Below are positions 47,541-57,863 of a DNA stretch of 64,000 nucleotides, piece by piece. The DNA comes from Epiperipatus broadwayi. Lineage: Eukaryota > Onychophora > Udeonychophora > Euonychophora > Peripatidae. Each line of letters starts with the position of its first letter. Position 1 is the stretch's first letter. The stretch lies in assembly GCA_028023455.1 (NCBI GenBank), contig JAQFVV010000036.1, positions 3,564,452 to 3,628,451 on the forward strand. The letters run 5' to 3'. The notes beneath the pieces were generated by a model, which did not search any database, was not told where the DNA came from, and saw only the letters and a program-made list of their open reading frames with translations. The translations under genes and the position numbers were made by a program.

Positions 47541-47717
47541 ACCAATAAACATCACATGATCACTATTTCTTATGCTTGCTCTTAACTGTTATTAAAACAG
47601 GCAAAACTCTCTAAATGTATTGTCACTCTGGCTTGCACTGGATGGCAATACATATAGAGAGTTTTGCTTGTTTTAATAACAGTTAAGAGCAAGCATAAGA
47701 AATAGTGTGTTTATTGG
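47541..47717. mobile_element. Foldback MITE, near-perfect hairpin
   Basis: Arms of about 65 bp (47561-47623 and 47643-47707) around a 19-bp loop, extended by CCAATAAACA and TGTTTATTGG at the outside. Contains the family motifs ATCACATGATCAC and AACAGGCAAAACTCTC. Confidence 0.85.
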
Positions 47718-49073
47718 CTTAATCTTTTTTCTATAAAATTAAGTGTAGTGAAAAATCCATTGTCATATTATAAGATGACAACTAAATTCAACAAATTAAT
47801 AAAAAGATAGTCATTTGTCATTTAATATCAATATAGTAAAAGTTAAATCATAGACTCAGTAACTTTAAAAGTGTGATATCTTCCATGCTGTGAACAGTAA
47901 AGGTTATATCACATTAAAATGTATTTTAGATTTAATAGTTAATGTATCAACACTCTTTGTACACACCTTGCCCTAAATTAATCAAATTATTGAGACAACA
48001 GTGCCCAGATAGTCATTTACTGCTTAATATGTTATATCTGTTTAGATTAAATGTGAGTTGGCTAAACCTGCTATGAATTGAAAAAAAATTCCAAAATCTA
48101 TCAAGTAAAGATATAAATTCTATATGATGAGTATGGGAAGTAGATATGCCAACAAATTATCACAAGTCATCAATACAATGATGAAAAAATGATAATTATT
48201 TCTAAAAAAACTGATTTAGTTCTTAGTACTGAATTTTAGATAGCAGACATGTTTTGTGATATGATAATGTTTAAATTATTAATTAGCAGCACATAATTTA
48301 TTTTAAAAAGGTTGGATTGGTGGTTCCAAACATGAGTAGTACTGCCCAATGGTGGGCACTGAAAAGATCTAAAGATGCCACCATCCTCCTTAGGCTATAC
48401 TTGTAAGAACATTCTGAAAAGTCTTATTTATCAATCATAAAGCATGTTTTAACCAACACTTACTTCTTAGCTAAACATGGTTACAAATTTGAACAAGTCA
48501 TGCATTTTCAAATCATGCAAGACTTAACAAGATTATCACATATCCAGAGCCCTAAATTGATTGTATCTTCTGACATGTTCATTGAACATTACTATAAATA
48601 TTATGAAAAAATTTAAACAATACCAGTTTGTTTCAGTGTTCCTTCAGAAAAATTGTAAAACTAAAGTTCAGTGTAATGACTATACAGAGATCACAATAAA
48701 AACATAGCTTACATCATGGACTTTATATTATTGGGATAAATAACACTGGGCAACTTTTTTTTTTCATTTTCTGTTGCATGAGGTTTTAGAACTTTTTCTA
48801 TATATTTCTGCATCTCTGCATCACTGATCCCAAATCTGAAATCTGTTTTTTGGTGCATGCTCTAGTTTTTATGCAACTTTAATTTCTTTTTGTTACAGTT
48901 AATGGCATGCATTGGTTTTCAAATTGGACTTAAATGGCAATGACTCTTGTATTGAACAATACCACAAGACAATTAATGTTTTACAAACATCACTTTTACA
49001 TAATTGTAGTTGTTTTTAAATGTAAAAAATTATTATCTAATAAAAACACCCTCTTATTTTTTTAGATTGAATC
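47718..49073. other. Non-coding stretch
   Basis: No ORF above background. The end, CTCTTATTTTTTTAGATTGAATC just before 49074, looks like a splice acceptor of the element copy that follows. Confidence 0.45.
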
Positions 49074-50225
49074 ATGGCTTCTTTGAGTAGGCATAAATGT
49101 AAGAATAGTCCTGACACTTTCTGTTATATATAAGGCTGTTACACACTTCAACATCAAAAGTGCAATATTTCATCATTTGTGATACATGCATATATTGCCT
49201 ATTTTCATGTTCCCCTTGGCAATCAAAACAAAAGTTGGGTTTCTCATATGGTGTGGCATAATTGTGAGAAACTGCTTTGTGACTGGATGAAAGGAAAATG
49301 CAAAGCAATGCCTTTTGGTATTTCCATGGTTTGACATGAACTTAAGGACCACAGCAGTGAATGTTATTTTTATCTGATCCATACAAAGGGCATCGGCAAG
49401 AAAAAACAGCATATGATCACATATCCTAATATTCCTTCAGCAATATGACCTATCCCACACTTGGTTCCAGTTTTCAATGGTTTTATTTCTTCTAAGGACA
49501 AAGAAAGTGAATATGGTGATCAAGTGTATTTAATAAGATGCATGAGGAAATGGTTGTAGAATCTTAAGGGTCTTCTTCTGATGCCAAGCAAACCTTAACC
49601 CCTCAGCAGTTTAGCCAACCTAAATTGAATGACTTAGTAAGAGATTTGGGCCTATCAAAGAAAGCTGCTGAGTTATTAGCCTCCAGGCTTCAAGAAAAGA
49701 ACTTCACTGGTTAGCTAAAGTATTCCATTTCAGGAAGCATGAACAAATTTTTGTGCTTTTTCCGAAGACAAACTGTCATGATATCAGTAGTCTTCTCAGC
49801 CAGCTAGGTGCTACCACTTACAGTCCAACAGAATTATGCAGCATTTCCAATTGGTCATTCATCTTATCTGCAAGAAGATTATAATGACAAAAATTGTTCT
49901 TGACTTATTGAAGTGTGAGGAGCATAACTGGATCATTTGTGTGGATCTTAAAATGGTAAATTCCTGCTTGGACATTGGATGTAACATGAGCATTAAGATT
50001 CGCTTCCTGAACAGTCACCTTGATAAGTTCCCTGAAAATCTTGGAGCTGTTAGTGATGAGCAGGGACAATGCTTTCATAAAGATCTGAAGATGATGGAAG
50101 AGCATTATCAGGGGTGATGGGACAGAAATATGATGGCAGACTACTGCTGGAACATCAAACGAAATTGTTCTCAACAAGCATAAAAATGCAAGAGCTACAA
50201 ATGTAACTGTTTGCCTGAATAGAAT
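49074..50225 (+). pseudogene. Decayed copy of a repetitive invertebrate protein family
   Basis: From ATG 49074 broken frames read MASLSRHKCKNSPDTFCYI, AYFHVPLGNQNKSW, NCEKLLCDWMKGKCKAMPFG, KGIGKKKQHMITYPNIPSAI and VFNGFISSKDKESEYG. Then come LNDLVRDLGLSKKAAELLAS-RLQEKN, FPIGHSSYLQEDYNDKN, WIICVDLKMVN, and the end GCNMSIKIRFLNSHLDKFPE, LGAVSDEQGQCFHKDLKMME and MMADYCWNIKRNC, with stop near 50224. I recognise this order as an uncharacterised protein found in many copies in invertebrate genomes, probably transposon-derived. The N-terminal C-x2-C...H-x2-C residues suggest zinc binding. Between LKMVN and GCNMS roughly the central third is deleted. Many stops; not functional. Confidence 0.72.
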
Positions 50226-51040
50226 TTAAATGTTTTGTGCAAATTTTATAATTAAAATAAATGTTTGAATGTGTTTTATTTCAAAATTGTAGACAAATTC
50301 TAATGCAATCATATCTTTTAATGTATTTACTGCATTATATAAATTATTATATTTCCACAAAGATGATGCCCAAGAAGACATTCTACTTCATTATGTTAAA
50401 CTAAATGTTGAATTTTTTACAATTAGATATACAGAGAAAAACTAATGTCAGATTTGAGATCAGCTCACTTGAATTAAATAAGAACAAGTGCTTTTGTGGA
50501 TGCAACAAAAATTTTGTTCCCAGTGTAATTATTGTCAAATAAGTAAGTACTTATTTGTTTTCTTTTTATTTATTATTATTATAATATTTTAAAGTATGCA
50601 TAAGATTATTATGATTATTATGATGTGACTGTGTTGATGGGACAAAGAGGTGAAGTGGATACTAAGTATAACAGTTACCAAGGGTCTTGAGTTTGATTCT
50701 TGGCCAAAAGTAATATTTATGTTTGTTTCAATTTGGTTTTATCAAAAATATCTCACAGAGTTCATTTTAAATAATTGTATGAAGCTATGTGGCTCAATTA
50801 ACAATCAAGTTTTACTTAATCAAAGGTCTGGATTTTATTTTGGAATCCTAAATAATAATGGTTGTTTCAAAATATTGATCAATTTTCTATTTGTCACCTA
50901 TGAGTATCTGATGTAGATATGGTCATTTAGATTTTTTATTAGTAGGAGGTATTTATATAACATAAACCATGTTATACTAAATTTAAATATAACGAAATTA
51001 ATCATTCTGATTTGTTTTATATTTGATATAAAACCATGTC
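50226..51040. other. Non-coding stretch
   Basis: ORF 50650-50916 contains GGTCTTGAGTTTGATTCTTGG, a B-box-like sequence, but no full tRNA-like fold. No domain recognised. Confidence 0.45.
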
Positions 51041-51044
51041 AGAC

Positions 51045-52950
51045 TTAATAAAAAAGGGTAAACAGAACAATGTTGACTATTTCTTATAGTTTTATTCAGT
51101 CACCTGCAAACAAAACATTACCAATGTGCCTGATTTTCCAGAAGACTTTCTCCAATAAAACTGTGATTAGAAGAATATTTGACTAAAATACACCCTGACA
51201 GAGAAAATAAAGACTTATCTTACTTTTAAATGCTCATAGATCAACATTCAAGATGTTCAACTTTGCCTGATATGTTTTCAGTTCCAGCGAAACAAAGCAG
51301 ACATGCCTCTTACAATATCTCATGGCTTATTGCTAAATTATGGGAAACTGCAGACTATTGATGAAGAATTGATATTACTGGCTGTGAGGTTCTGTGCACT
51401 ATACTGAACAGTCCATCATCTTATATTATTAAAAAATCCCATTTAGCAATAATACAGTGTTAAACCACTAAACATCACATGATCACTATCTCATAGGAAT
51501 TTTATGCACAAGCCTTCTGGCATCCATTGATTGCTCTTGTTAGCACAAGATGGCACTACTATATGGAGAGTTTTGCTGTATTTTGAATTGTTCAATAATA
51601 CAGTGCATAGATGAATTGATGAAGTGATGGAATAGCCCAGGATATGGAGAGTTCACTAAATGAGTTTCTTGAAGACTACTGAGTTTTCTTTGCAACTCGA
51701 AGAATCAATGGTACCAAACAATGAGCTTTACTTCTAGCATACATTCACTTCATAAAAGATGAAAAAAATTGCCAAGATCTATTATTCACAAGACAATTAG
51801 AAATGGACACAAAAGGAAAGTCTATATTTAATGTATTGGAACACCATTTTACAGAAAAGGATATTCATTTGAAAAATATATTGTCAGTTGCTGCGGATGG
51901 TACTCTGGTGATAGATGCTGCTACTATGGGTTCAATTAATATTTGAAAAAGGTAGTACCAAATGCAATTGCTATACATTTCATAATTTACCAACATTTGG
52001 TGGTAAAAAACCTGAGTGACCACCTCTATTACTCCCTTCAGTATGTAATCACAGTAGTTAACAAGATAAGAAACAATGCTCTCAACAGTAGATTATTTGG
52101 AAAGTTTTGTCACAAAAATGATAAAGACTTCAGTCATTTACTATTGCACATAGAAATTCATTGGTTATTCAGTGGCATCTGTCTAAAATGATTTTTTGAG
52201 CTCTTTGACTCGTTTTTAAATTTTTTTGAAAATAAAGATGATTCATTAATAAGGAAATTAATCAAGGTTAAGAATGATATAGCATACTTAACACATTTGT
52301 TTAATAAATTTAATGAAACAAATCTACAACTGCAATGAAATAATGTCAATTTCATCAAAGTGAAGATGACTATTTCTGCATTTGTGCCAAAACTTGCCTT
52401 GTACAAGCAAAATGTAGGCTGAAGAGAATTTTACCAGTTTCCAAATCTTGCCTCAATGGCAAAAAATGATGATACATCCTGGTATACACCCAGTATTTGA
52501 AAGCATAAAGAAGAAGATTTCATGAATCAATTTCAGGATATCCTCAATATGGCTAAGACAATAAAGCCAATTAAGACTTTAATAGATTTATAAATGTAGA
52601 TGATAGCTTTGATTGTTATCAATATAGCTAGTCCAGATTTTGTTCTGGATCCTTCCTCAAATCAACATGTGGCATAATTATTGCTGCAGGAGGATTCATA
52701 GTATTATCAACAAACGAGGGGCTGACATTTAAATTTAAAAATAGGCATCAAGAATTTTGGCTCCAAAAGGAAATCCTAATCATATATCCAGTTTTATAGG
52801 CTGCAGCAAAGAAGTTCTTCATTGCATTCCCGTCACCATATTTAGCAAAATGGGGATTTAGCCTGGTTACCAATCTACTGACAAAAAAGAAACAGATTGA
52901 CTTAAAACTACTGATGATAAAAATGCCCCAAATATTGTTAAATTAGTGTT
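51045..52950 (+). pseudogene. hAT transposase pseudogene, ZBED5/SCAND3-like
   Basis: Decayed frames follow the family from its BED-finger end to its C-terminus. They include LPDMFSVPAKQSRHASYNIS and WLIAKLWE, ARQLETDTKGKSIFNVLEHH, then FTEKDIHLKNILSVAADGT (catalytic D region). The frame 51943-52191 gives KNLSDHLYYSLQYVITVVNK, NALNSRLFGKF and LLLHIEIHWLF. Next come FFELFDSFLNFFENKDDSLI, RKLIKVKNDIAYLTHLFNKF, and the hAT dimerisation end FFIAFPSPYLAKWGFSLVTN-LLTKKKQIDL. The full transposase would cut and paste hAT elements through a D-D-E core. Stops and shifts throughout, plus a nested MITE at 51460-51592. Confidence 0.85.
51447..51605. mobile_element. Foldback MITE nested in the hAT pseudogene
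   Basis: The direct repeat CAATAATACAGTG at 51447-51459 and 51593-51605 brackets a 133-bp insert. The insert begins TTAAACCACTAAACATCACATG and includes CTTCTGGCATCCATTGATTG and GGAGAGTTTTGCTG. It is a shortened member of the family at 33.9, 43.5 and 47.6 kb. The hAT frame resumes at the duplication, so the MITE is younger. Confidence 0.85.
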
Positions 52951-53140
52951 GTCACACCAGTCCTTTCACTAATAGTATTATATAGTTGCATTTTTGATAA
53001 TATTTTGTGTTTATTCTACTTTGAGTACAACACCAATATTATTAAATTCCTATAATAAATAAATTGAAAAAATTGTCTTTGTTTTTTGTAAAGGGGGGGG
53101 GGGCACTGATAGAATTACTATTTGAAAATATGGGTTCTAA

Positions 53141-53163
53141 CCCAAAAAAGTTGGGAACCTCTG
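53141..53163 (+). repeat. Right terminal inverted repeat of the hAT element
   Basis: CCCAAAAAAGTTGGGAACCTCTG; its complement, CAGAGGTTCCCAAC, is a typical hAT end. I did not find the matching left end upstream of 51045, so the element is probably truncated on the left. Confidence 0.6.
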
Positions 53164-54616
53164 AGTTAGATCTATTAAATGCTGAAAATAATTTTGATGA
53201 CATAGAATCTAATTTCCTGTTTAGAGATTATTTTTTGACATGACATTTAGTGTACATTTTCAATTAATTGCATATTTTAATGCTTCAAATTATTCCCAGT
53301 TTTAAAAAGGAAATGCCATTATATGACAATTCTTTTCATTAAAGTTAGCACAGTTGCTATTTGATAAAACTTATGTTTATCAAATCACAAAGGTAATAAA
53401 ATTTCAAGATGTTTGTCATTTCACATGACAGATTTTATTTATTCATAATATTCCCATTTTTCTTCACTGATACTCAATTAAAAAAATGTTTTTCATATGA
53501 CTTTAAAACTTTGTCAGGTTAAGCATTTAATTTATATTATCTGTCATAGTTATATATTGGGGTACTTGTTAAATGTTTTTTTTAAAAAAAACACATTTTA
53601 TTTACACTTTCTAAATGCATTAAAAACATTTAGTAATAACACACAAGTTAGTATAGAATATAATTACGCATTAGGTGATATCATTCTTTTCTGCGAGTAT
53701 TGCTATCCTCATTAGTAACAGCTAACACAGAAATTACATCAGTGATTTCAGATATGTGGATAATGAAGCTCTAACCAATTAAGCTACTCTATCAAAGACA
53801 ACAGGTAATAAAAAATTTTACATATATAATTGTAAGACTCATCGTGATGTTTCCTTTTTTTTTCTTTTAACGACAATATTAATGAATAATTTAGGAAATA
53901 TGAATTATCATACTAGACTGACGTATAGAACTATTTGCCTTTGTCATGTGAACAGCTTTTTTTTTTTTCTTTTTACTATTTCTACATGCTCAATATTGTT
54001 AAGTGTTCACAAAAATGAACATAAGTTCACTGATACATGCATGGTCCATTATTTTAGATATATTTTTCTTTCCCTTACTAATCACTGTTTTATGTTCTTT
54101 TAATCATTTTTAGAAGATTTTCTAGTTTCATAAATGTTTACATAGTATATTTTTAAGCAGTTTTTATTTGTTAGCATTCCAAGCTTCAGATTTATGAAGG
54201 TTGGGATTATTTTCTTTAATATGTGTGCTATTAGGTATAGTAACCCTATATTTAAAATACTCCAGAGCCATCTACAGTAAACTTGAGGAAAAATGTTTCC
54301 TAGACGATAATGGTATGTTCAAACTGTTTGATTGGATTCTGATTATTAACCTTCTTCAATACAGAGAAGAAATAAATAAAAAAAATTGTAATTTAAAAAT
54401 GTATTTTAAATACTAGGTAATTTATTATGAACTTTTAATGTTTCTATTATATTTTCTATAGAAAGTTAGTAATTGTTTGAGTTTTCCACATGACATAACT
54501 TTTAATAGTGAAGAGATGTGTTAATTTATAATATTCAAAGTTGATCTTCTATTCATTGACATATCTTAGGCTTTGAATATATCTCATTTTATTACCAAAT
54601 ATTTTATAAAACAAAT
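53164..54616. other. Non-coding stretch
   Basis: On the minus strand at 53770-53812, TAGCTTAATTGGTTAGAGC is a good tRNA A box, but no B box follows at the right distance; perhaps a SINE remnant. No gene recognised in the short ORFs here. Confidence 0.4.
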
Positions 54617-54770
54617 ACTGTCTTAATCAAGAGTTGTTTTATTTTTTTTTTAAACATGCACACACACAGAATCTTCAATATGAATGATAAGCAGATACTG
54701 TCTTAATCAAGAGTTGTTTTATTTTATTTTTAAACATGCACACACACACACAGAATCTTCAATATAAAAT
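54617..54770. repeat. Tandem duplication with (CA)n
   Basis: About 77 bp, ATACTGTCTTAATCAAGAGT...ACACACAGAATCTTCAATAT, is present twice; the CA tract is two units longer in the second copy. Confidence 0.85.
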
Positions 54771-55079
54771 AAGCAGATTCAATGCTTGCTGCTTTCCCAA
54801 ATCCAATAATATTAGGATAAATTAGCTTGTTTAATAATTTTCACTTTCGCTTCTATTATTATTAAACTTGTTTTCTTCTTGAAAGTTTTTTTTATTTTTA
54901 TTTTTTTAAAACAATGTGGCAGTTTCATTTATTTGGCAATAGTAATATCTGCCTGCTTGAATGTCTCCCAATTATTTAATTAATACATTTCAGGATTGTA
55001 ATATATTACATTATTATGAATTAGGGTTGATACATCTGTTAACAAGAATTAATTTCCTTTATTCCACTCCTGTGAACCT
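54771..55079. other. Non-coding spacer
   Basis: A/T-rich; no gene or recognisable repeat seen. Confidence 0.4.
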
Positions 55080-55227
55080 TGTATGATTATGATGAATAAT
55101 ATTTCTGTAGTGTAATTTTCACTACACCATTTTCACACAAGTTCGAGACTGTTTTTATCTGCTTTTCATAGCTTATGGAGGAATATAATCATAAACATAT
55201 GACCAAAGACATGGAAAAGATGTACAA

Positions 55228-55285
55228 TCTCCAAGATGCACATTTTGCATGAACGAACCACTCATCAGTTGGCCCAGATCATAAA
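55228..55285 (-). ncRNA. Hammerhead-like fold, family 2 copy A, G12 mutated
   Basis: CTGATGA at 55268-55262. Stem I is CCAA/TTGG. Stem II has decayed to GTGGT...CATGC. The GAAA position reads AAAA, stem III spans TGTGCAT, and C is the cleavage nucleotide. G12, the proposed general base, is lost. Confidence 0.6.
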
Positions 55286-55563
55286 CTCTTACACATATCT
55301 TTATCATTATTAAGTATATATAGATAGCCAATTACTACAGTTTAATTGATATCTCAAACTTATTGCTCTCACAAATTTTGACACACACCACTTAAAGGAA
55401 GTATATCAATCATTTTTATTAGTCATTTATTATACTAGAGATTGTCCACTTAATGAATAATATTTCTGTAGTGTAATTTTCACTACACCACTCTCACACA
55501 AGATGGGGACTAGTTTCGATCTACTTTCTAACACCTTGTGGAGAGATATAATCATAAATATAT

Positions 55564-56076
55564 CACTAAAGCAGGGGTGGGCAAATAGCAGCCTGAGGGC
55601 CACATGTATCCCGCTAAGAGTTTTTATGCGGCCCTCCAAGACAATCAGAAAAATCCACCTTGGACTGAGATTTCCTTCCTGTTGTATGACTGAATATTCA
55701 TCTCATATTTTCCACTAGAATGGCCACATCAATATACATGCACAGTGTAGATACGATGTGCAGTGCTTTTCCAGTTGATCTGATTAATTTCAATTTTATC
55801 TTTGCATTAGCAAATATATATATTTCCAACTTTTGTGAAACCATGAATGCTCCAAAAAAATGTAAAATTGGTAATGAATGTCATGTGTTTAATGAAGAAT
55901 GGACAAACAAATATTTCTTTGGTAATACAGGGAATAAAGCAGTGTGTTTATTGTGTCATGAAAAAAAAGATGCGGCCCTCCGTTAACCTTTGCTTCCACA
56001 AAGTGGCCCCCGATATGGCCCTCCACCAACCTATGCAGCCCCCGAGCCAAAACAATTGCCCACCCCTGCACTAAAG
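55564..56076. mobile_element. Non-autonomous hAT element with 8-bp TSD and BED-finger remnant
   Basis: Perfect 13-bp TIRs, CAGGGGTGGGCAA (55572-55584) and TTGCCCACCCCTG (56056-56068), with an exact 8-bp target duplication CACTAAAG (55564-55571 and 56069-56076), as expected for hAT. Subterminal regions are G/C-rich and partly inverted (GCGGCCCTCC near both ends). The insert interrupts hammerhead copy B. Confidence 0.95.
55843..55986 (+). pseudogene. N-terminal stub of a GTF2IRD2-like hAT transposase
   Basis: From Met 55843: MNAPKKCKIGNECHVFNEEW, then TNKYFFGNTGNKAVCLLC and HEKKDAALR with a stop. The F-N-x2-W-x2-x-Y/F-F then C-x2-C arrangement is the start of the zinc finger of hAT transposases related to GTF2IRD2/ZBED proteins. 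The second half of the finger (H-x-H) and the catalytic core are deleted, and the frame runs straight into the right subterminal repeat. So the element is an internal-deletion derivative. The frame is intact up to the deletion, which suggests it formed recently. Confidence 0.7.
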
Positions 56077-56091
56077 CATATAAAAAAGATG

Positions 56092-56148
56092 ATTCCCAAG
56101 ATGCATATTTTGTACTAAACAAGCACTCATCAGTTGGCCCAGATCACA
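56092..56148 (-). ncRNA. Hammerhead-like fold, family 2 copy B, G12 mutated
   Basis: CTGATGA at 56133-56127. Stem II GTGCT/AGTAC (5 bp with one G-U) lies over 56126-56112, then AAAA (56111-56108), stem III over TATGCAT, then C before TTGG, which pairs with CCAA. Outer stem I TGAT pairs with ATCA. Apart from G12 to A, every core base is conserved; C11.1-G12 would have been a CpG, so the change fits CpG decay. Confidence 0.65.
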
Positions 56149-56351
56149 ATCTCTTGCACATATTACACTATATTTTGTTCATTAAGTGGATAGACACTAG
56201 TCTAATGCATGACCTAATAAAAACTACTAATATAGTTCCATTAAGTGGTTTGTGTCAAAGCTAAGAGGGCAGCACATTTGACATTTTATCAATTAAGCTG
56301 TAATAATTTGCTATCTATATATACTGAACAATGATAAAGATATGTGCAAGA

Positions 56352-56412
56352 GATTATGGTTTGAATCAACTGATAAATGCTGGTTTAGCATAAAATATGC
56401 ATCTTATGCATT
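56352..56412 (+). ncRNA. Hammerhead-like fold, family 2 copy C, decayed
   Basis: CTGATAA at 56370-56376 (G8 to A), then a perfect 5-bp stem II ATGCT/AGCAT around GGTTT (56377-56391), then AAAA in place of GAAA. Stem III lies over TATGCAT, with C before TTATG. Stem II has stayed intact although two core bases are lost. Confidence 0.55.
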
Positions 56413-56545
56413 ATATAACTTTTACATATGTCTTTGTCATATGTTTACAAGGTGTTAAAAGTAGACAGAAACCAGTTCATACTTTGCATGAGGTAGTAAA
56501 AATTTACACTACAGAAATATTATCCATTGTGGATAATCTCTAGTC

Positions 56546-57546
56546 TAATAAATGACTAGTAAAAATTATTAATTGTATTATTATACTTTACAATTAAGAA
56601 TTTGGCTATTGCATATATCATTTTATAAACTTATTTTTCCAACCAGCTAACAGATTGTGGTTAAATACTCTTATTTAAATTAATATTATTCATAAACGTA
56701 TTTTTTCTATTATTAGCCATGTAAAAATTTTAAAAAGACTTCAATATTTTAAAAGAACAAAAAATTGTAGATCATTCCTTACTTAAGACTAAAAAGTAAA
56801 AGAATAACGGAGGATAACACCACCAAATTCCTTTACCAAAGATATTTTAAAATCAGTGCACTGACATTAACATAGGTAATTTTGCACTGTAATAATAGCT
56901 AGATACCCATTTACTGATCAATTAAATTGTTCCTATATATAAATGAATGTATAGATATGTCTATATCAAAATAGTTGATTTTGTAGGCTAATATATAGCA
57001 TATTAGGAATGAGTACTCAGAAACATTTTAAGTAATACTGGAAAAACTATTTTTGCCATATCAAGATTTTAAACCTTACAATCACAATCAATCAAGATGT
57101 AGCTTCTTTTCTTTTTACCTTCAATTTTTTTTAAAGATTTGTTTCATTTTATAAAGATACATATATAAATATATCAGATGCGATTCTTTAAAAAAAAAAA
57201 AAAAAGCAAAGGGAGATTTTTATTTTTAAATATATTTTTTATAAATGAATGATAAATACAAACACAATCATCTTTAATATATTATTTCTTTTAAAATATT
57301 TTTTATTCAAAAATTATTTTCATAATTAAAATTAAACTTTATAATGTTTTCAGATATTTGCAATAATAATCATAATCTCAGGTTACAACGGTTAATGTGT
57401 TGTTAGCCTCTCGTATCCACGATCTTATATGTTCAAATCTAGTATTGAAACTGGGAACTTTTCAAATGGTTACAAAAAATCTTAAATAAGCTTAAAATTT
57501 TTTTTAGAAATCATGGTTTTTTTGGGGGGTTTTTTCATGTGTCAAA
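56546..57546. other. Non-coding stretch
   Basis: A/T-rich with poly(A) at 57188-57204; no gene seen. Confidence 0.5.
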
Positions 57547-57616
57547 GTATCGGCCGGAAGCGAACCCGCGACAACTGCTTGTAAGGCAGCTGTGCTGACC
57601 ACTCGGCGACCAACGC
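57547..57616 (-). repeat. tRNA-Gly-derived short element
   Basis: Minus strand: GCGTTGG, A box GCCGAGTGGTCAGCA, anticodon loop CTTACAA between GCTGC and GCAGT, B box GGTTCGCTTCC, acceptor 3' strand CCGATAC, then TTTGACACATG. In the second acceptor strand and T stem two pairs are lost. Same family as 11165-11235. Confidence 0.75.
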
Positions 57617-57792
57617 TTGACTAATACTGTTTGGAAAAAACTGAAGAATAAATTCCAAATTGGATATATAAAAGTAATATGACTAAACTATTGACCATCC
57701 TTTGACACTGACGAAAATTTTAAATAATAACAAAGAAAAATTTATTCTCAGATATTAATCAATATTAAACTTTTTTTCCGCCATGTGTCAAA

Positions 57793-57863
57793 GCGTTGAC
57801 CGGGAAGCGAACCCGGGCCAGCTGCTTGGAAGGCAGCTATGCTAACCGCTAGGCTACCAACGC
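57793..57863 (-). tRNA. tRNA-Gly(UCC)-like, best-preserved family member
   Basis: Acceptor GCGTTGG with TCAACGC (7 bp, one G-U). A box TAGCCTAGCGG. Anticodon stem GCTGC/GCAGC with loop CTTCCAA, giving UCC (Gly). T arm CCGGG-TTCGCTT-CCCGG with a perfect B box. All arms are formable, so it could be a gene. However, it has the same TTTGACACAT tail as the three degenerate copies and no T4 terminator directly after it. I favour a member or source relative of the dispersed element. Confidence 0.6.

Larger units (their letters stand above)
55080..56545. mobile_element. Inverted cluster of hammerhead-family-2 elements
   Basis: Copy A (about 55080-55335) and copy B (about 55455-55571 plus 56077-56165) are direct repeats. 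Both start GAATAATATTTCTGTAGTGT and include the complement of the hammerhead. Copy C (about 56325-56545) is inverted, ending TACACTACAGAAATATTATC. Outer sequences CACTTAATG and CATT-(G)TGG...TCTCTAGTCTAATAAATG make B to C a large imperfect palindrome around 56165-56325. Copy B is split by a hAT insertion. The copies are more diverged than the 4.4-6.4-kb array, hence older. Confidence 0.75.

Noticed and set aside
55889-56122. 77-codon minus-strand ORF over the hAT element
   Set aside because: Shadow of the G/C-rich subterminal repeats and of the plus-strand transposase stub; it runs across the element end into unrelated sequence.
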